Notes under the pieces: generated by a model
Told to the model about the DNA's origin: nothing
The model's database searches: none
The model's input: the letters and a program-made list of their open reading frames with translations, nothing else
Position numbers and translations under genes: made by a program
Origin: Verrucomicrobiota bacterium
GTDB taxonomy: Bacteria > Verrucomicrobiota > Verrucomicrobiia > Opitutales > Opitutaceae
NCBI GenBank assembly: GCA_030601755.1
Contig: JAUWBF010000018.1
Span: 1-48,727 of the forward strand
Direction: 5' to 3'
Length of the DNA: 48,727 nt
In this document: piece by piece, positions 48,518 to 48,727 of the stretch
Layout of the letters: each line of letters opens with the position of its first letter
How positions within the stretch are numbered: position 1 is the stretch's first letter

Positions 48518-48727
48518 ATGCACTGGTTGGTCATGAAAGTCACCTTCACGCCCAAGGAATACGCCAAGCTGCTCGAACTGGTCTGGATGGGCATGCAGAT
48601 CGCCATGGGCCGGCAGGGACCGGACAAACCCTCGGCCAAGCGCTACGCCGAGCTGGAGCAGATGCTGTTCGACCTGGCCACGCCGCTGGGCTGCGCGGAT
48701 TTCGTGACGGTGGGGGCGGACGGCCGG
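48518..48727 (+). CDS. Unknown small protein, cut by window end
   Basis: An ATG at 48518 (preceded by GCGAGGGC) or at 48533 opens a frame that runs off the window. The readable sequence includes MKVTFTPKEYAKLLELVWMG and later KPSAKRYAELEQMLFDLATP. It is helical and soluble, with codon use like its neighbours. It resembles nothing I can name. It follows the response regulator by 32-47 nt and could share its transcript. Confidence 0.6.
   Translation, partial: MHWLVMKVTFTPKEYAKLLELVWMGMQIAMGRQGPDKPSAKRYAELEQMLFDLATPLGCADFVTVGADGR

Overview
The window is high-GC chromosome (visibly lower-GC only in the first 4.5 kb). It looks like a Verrucomicrobia genome, probably Opitutaceae. Evidence: a PEP-CTERM protein with the PEPA sorting tail, a nuo operon with long structured intergenic gaps, a single-chain class II glycyl-tRNA synthetase, a sucrose-phosphatase/glycosidase fusion, and many intergenic palindromes of the kind I associate with that group. 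The taxonomic call is inference from gene content; there is no rRNA in the window.

Region 1 (1-4560) is a low-GC genomic island ending exactly at the 3' end of a tRNA-Ser(GGA) gene. It holds a decayed integrase next to the tRNA and two unrecognised membrane proteins, one with a two-helix plus beta-rich layout reminiscent of Cap15/S-2TMbeta effectors. It also holds a SIR2-like gene followed closely by a HEPN gene with an R-x4-H motif, and the first codons of what may be a transposase at the window edge. All genes are on the minus strand and most gaps contain a hairpin. This is the best candidate for an undescribed conflict (anti-phage) cassette.

Region 2 (4878-19956) is a plus-strand complex I operon, nuoBCDEFGHIJK-[ORF6N]-LMN, with no nuoA. 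Five of its junctions (D/E, F/G, G/H, I/J, L/M) are filled by long inverted repeats whose arms are themselves degenerate 7-9 nt tandem repeats. A foreign ORF6N-domain gene preceded by a perfect 12-bp palindrome sits between nuoK and nuoL. Start codons here lack Shine-Dalgarno sequences and follow pyrimidine-rich leaders.

Region 3 (20073-34554) is mixed. It has a membrane TPR protein, an MscS channel, a PEP-CTERM choice-of-anchor I protein, and a carbohydrate block: PfkB fructokinase-like kinase, sucrose-6-phosphate phosphatase fused to a six-hairpin glycosidase, and a divergent SSS symporter. An acidic protein, a frameshifted gene and glycyl-tRNA synthetase follow.

Region 4 (34819-48727) has a nucleotidyltransferase, an orphan histidine kinase with a separate HPt protein, and a minus-strand exopolysaccharide operon. 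Its order is STAS, TPR, TPR, BcsC-like TPR/beta-barrel exporter, GT2 synthase, GH26 hydrolase, DUF4202. Divergent from it is a HATPase-GAF-PP2C protein with a response regulator, which suggests that a partner switch rather than a PilZ domain controls polymer production. The same class of periodic-arm inverted repeats recurs in these regions, always between genes.
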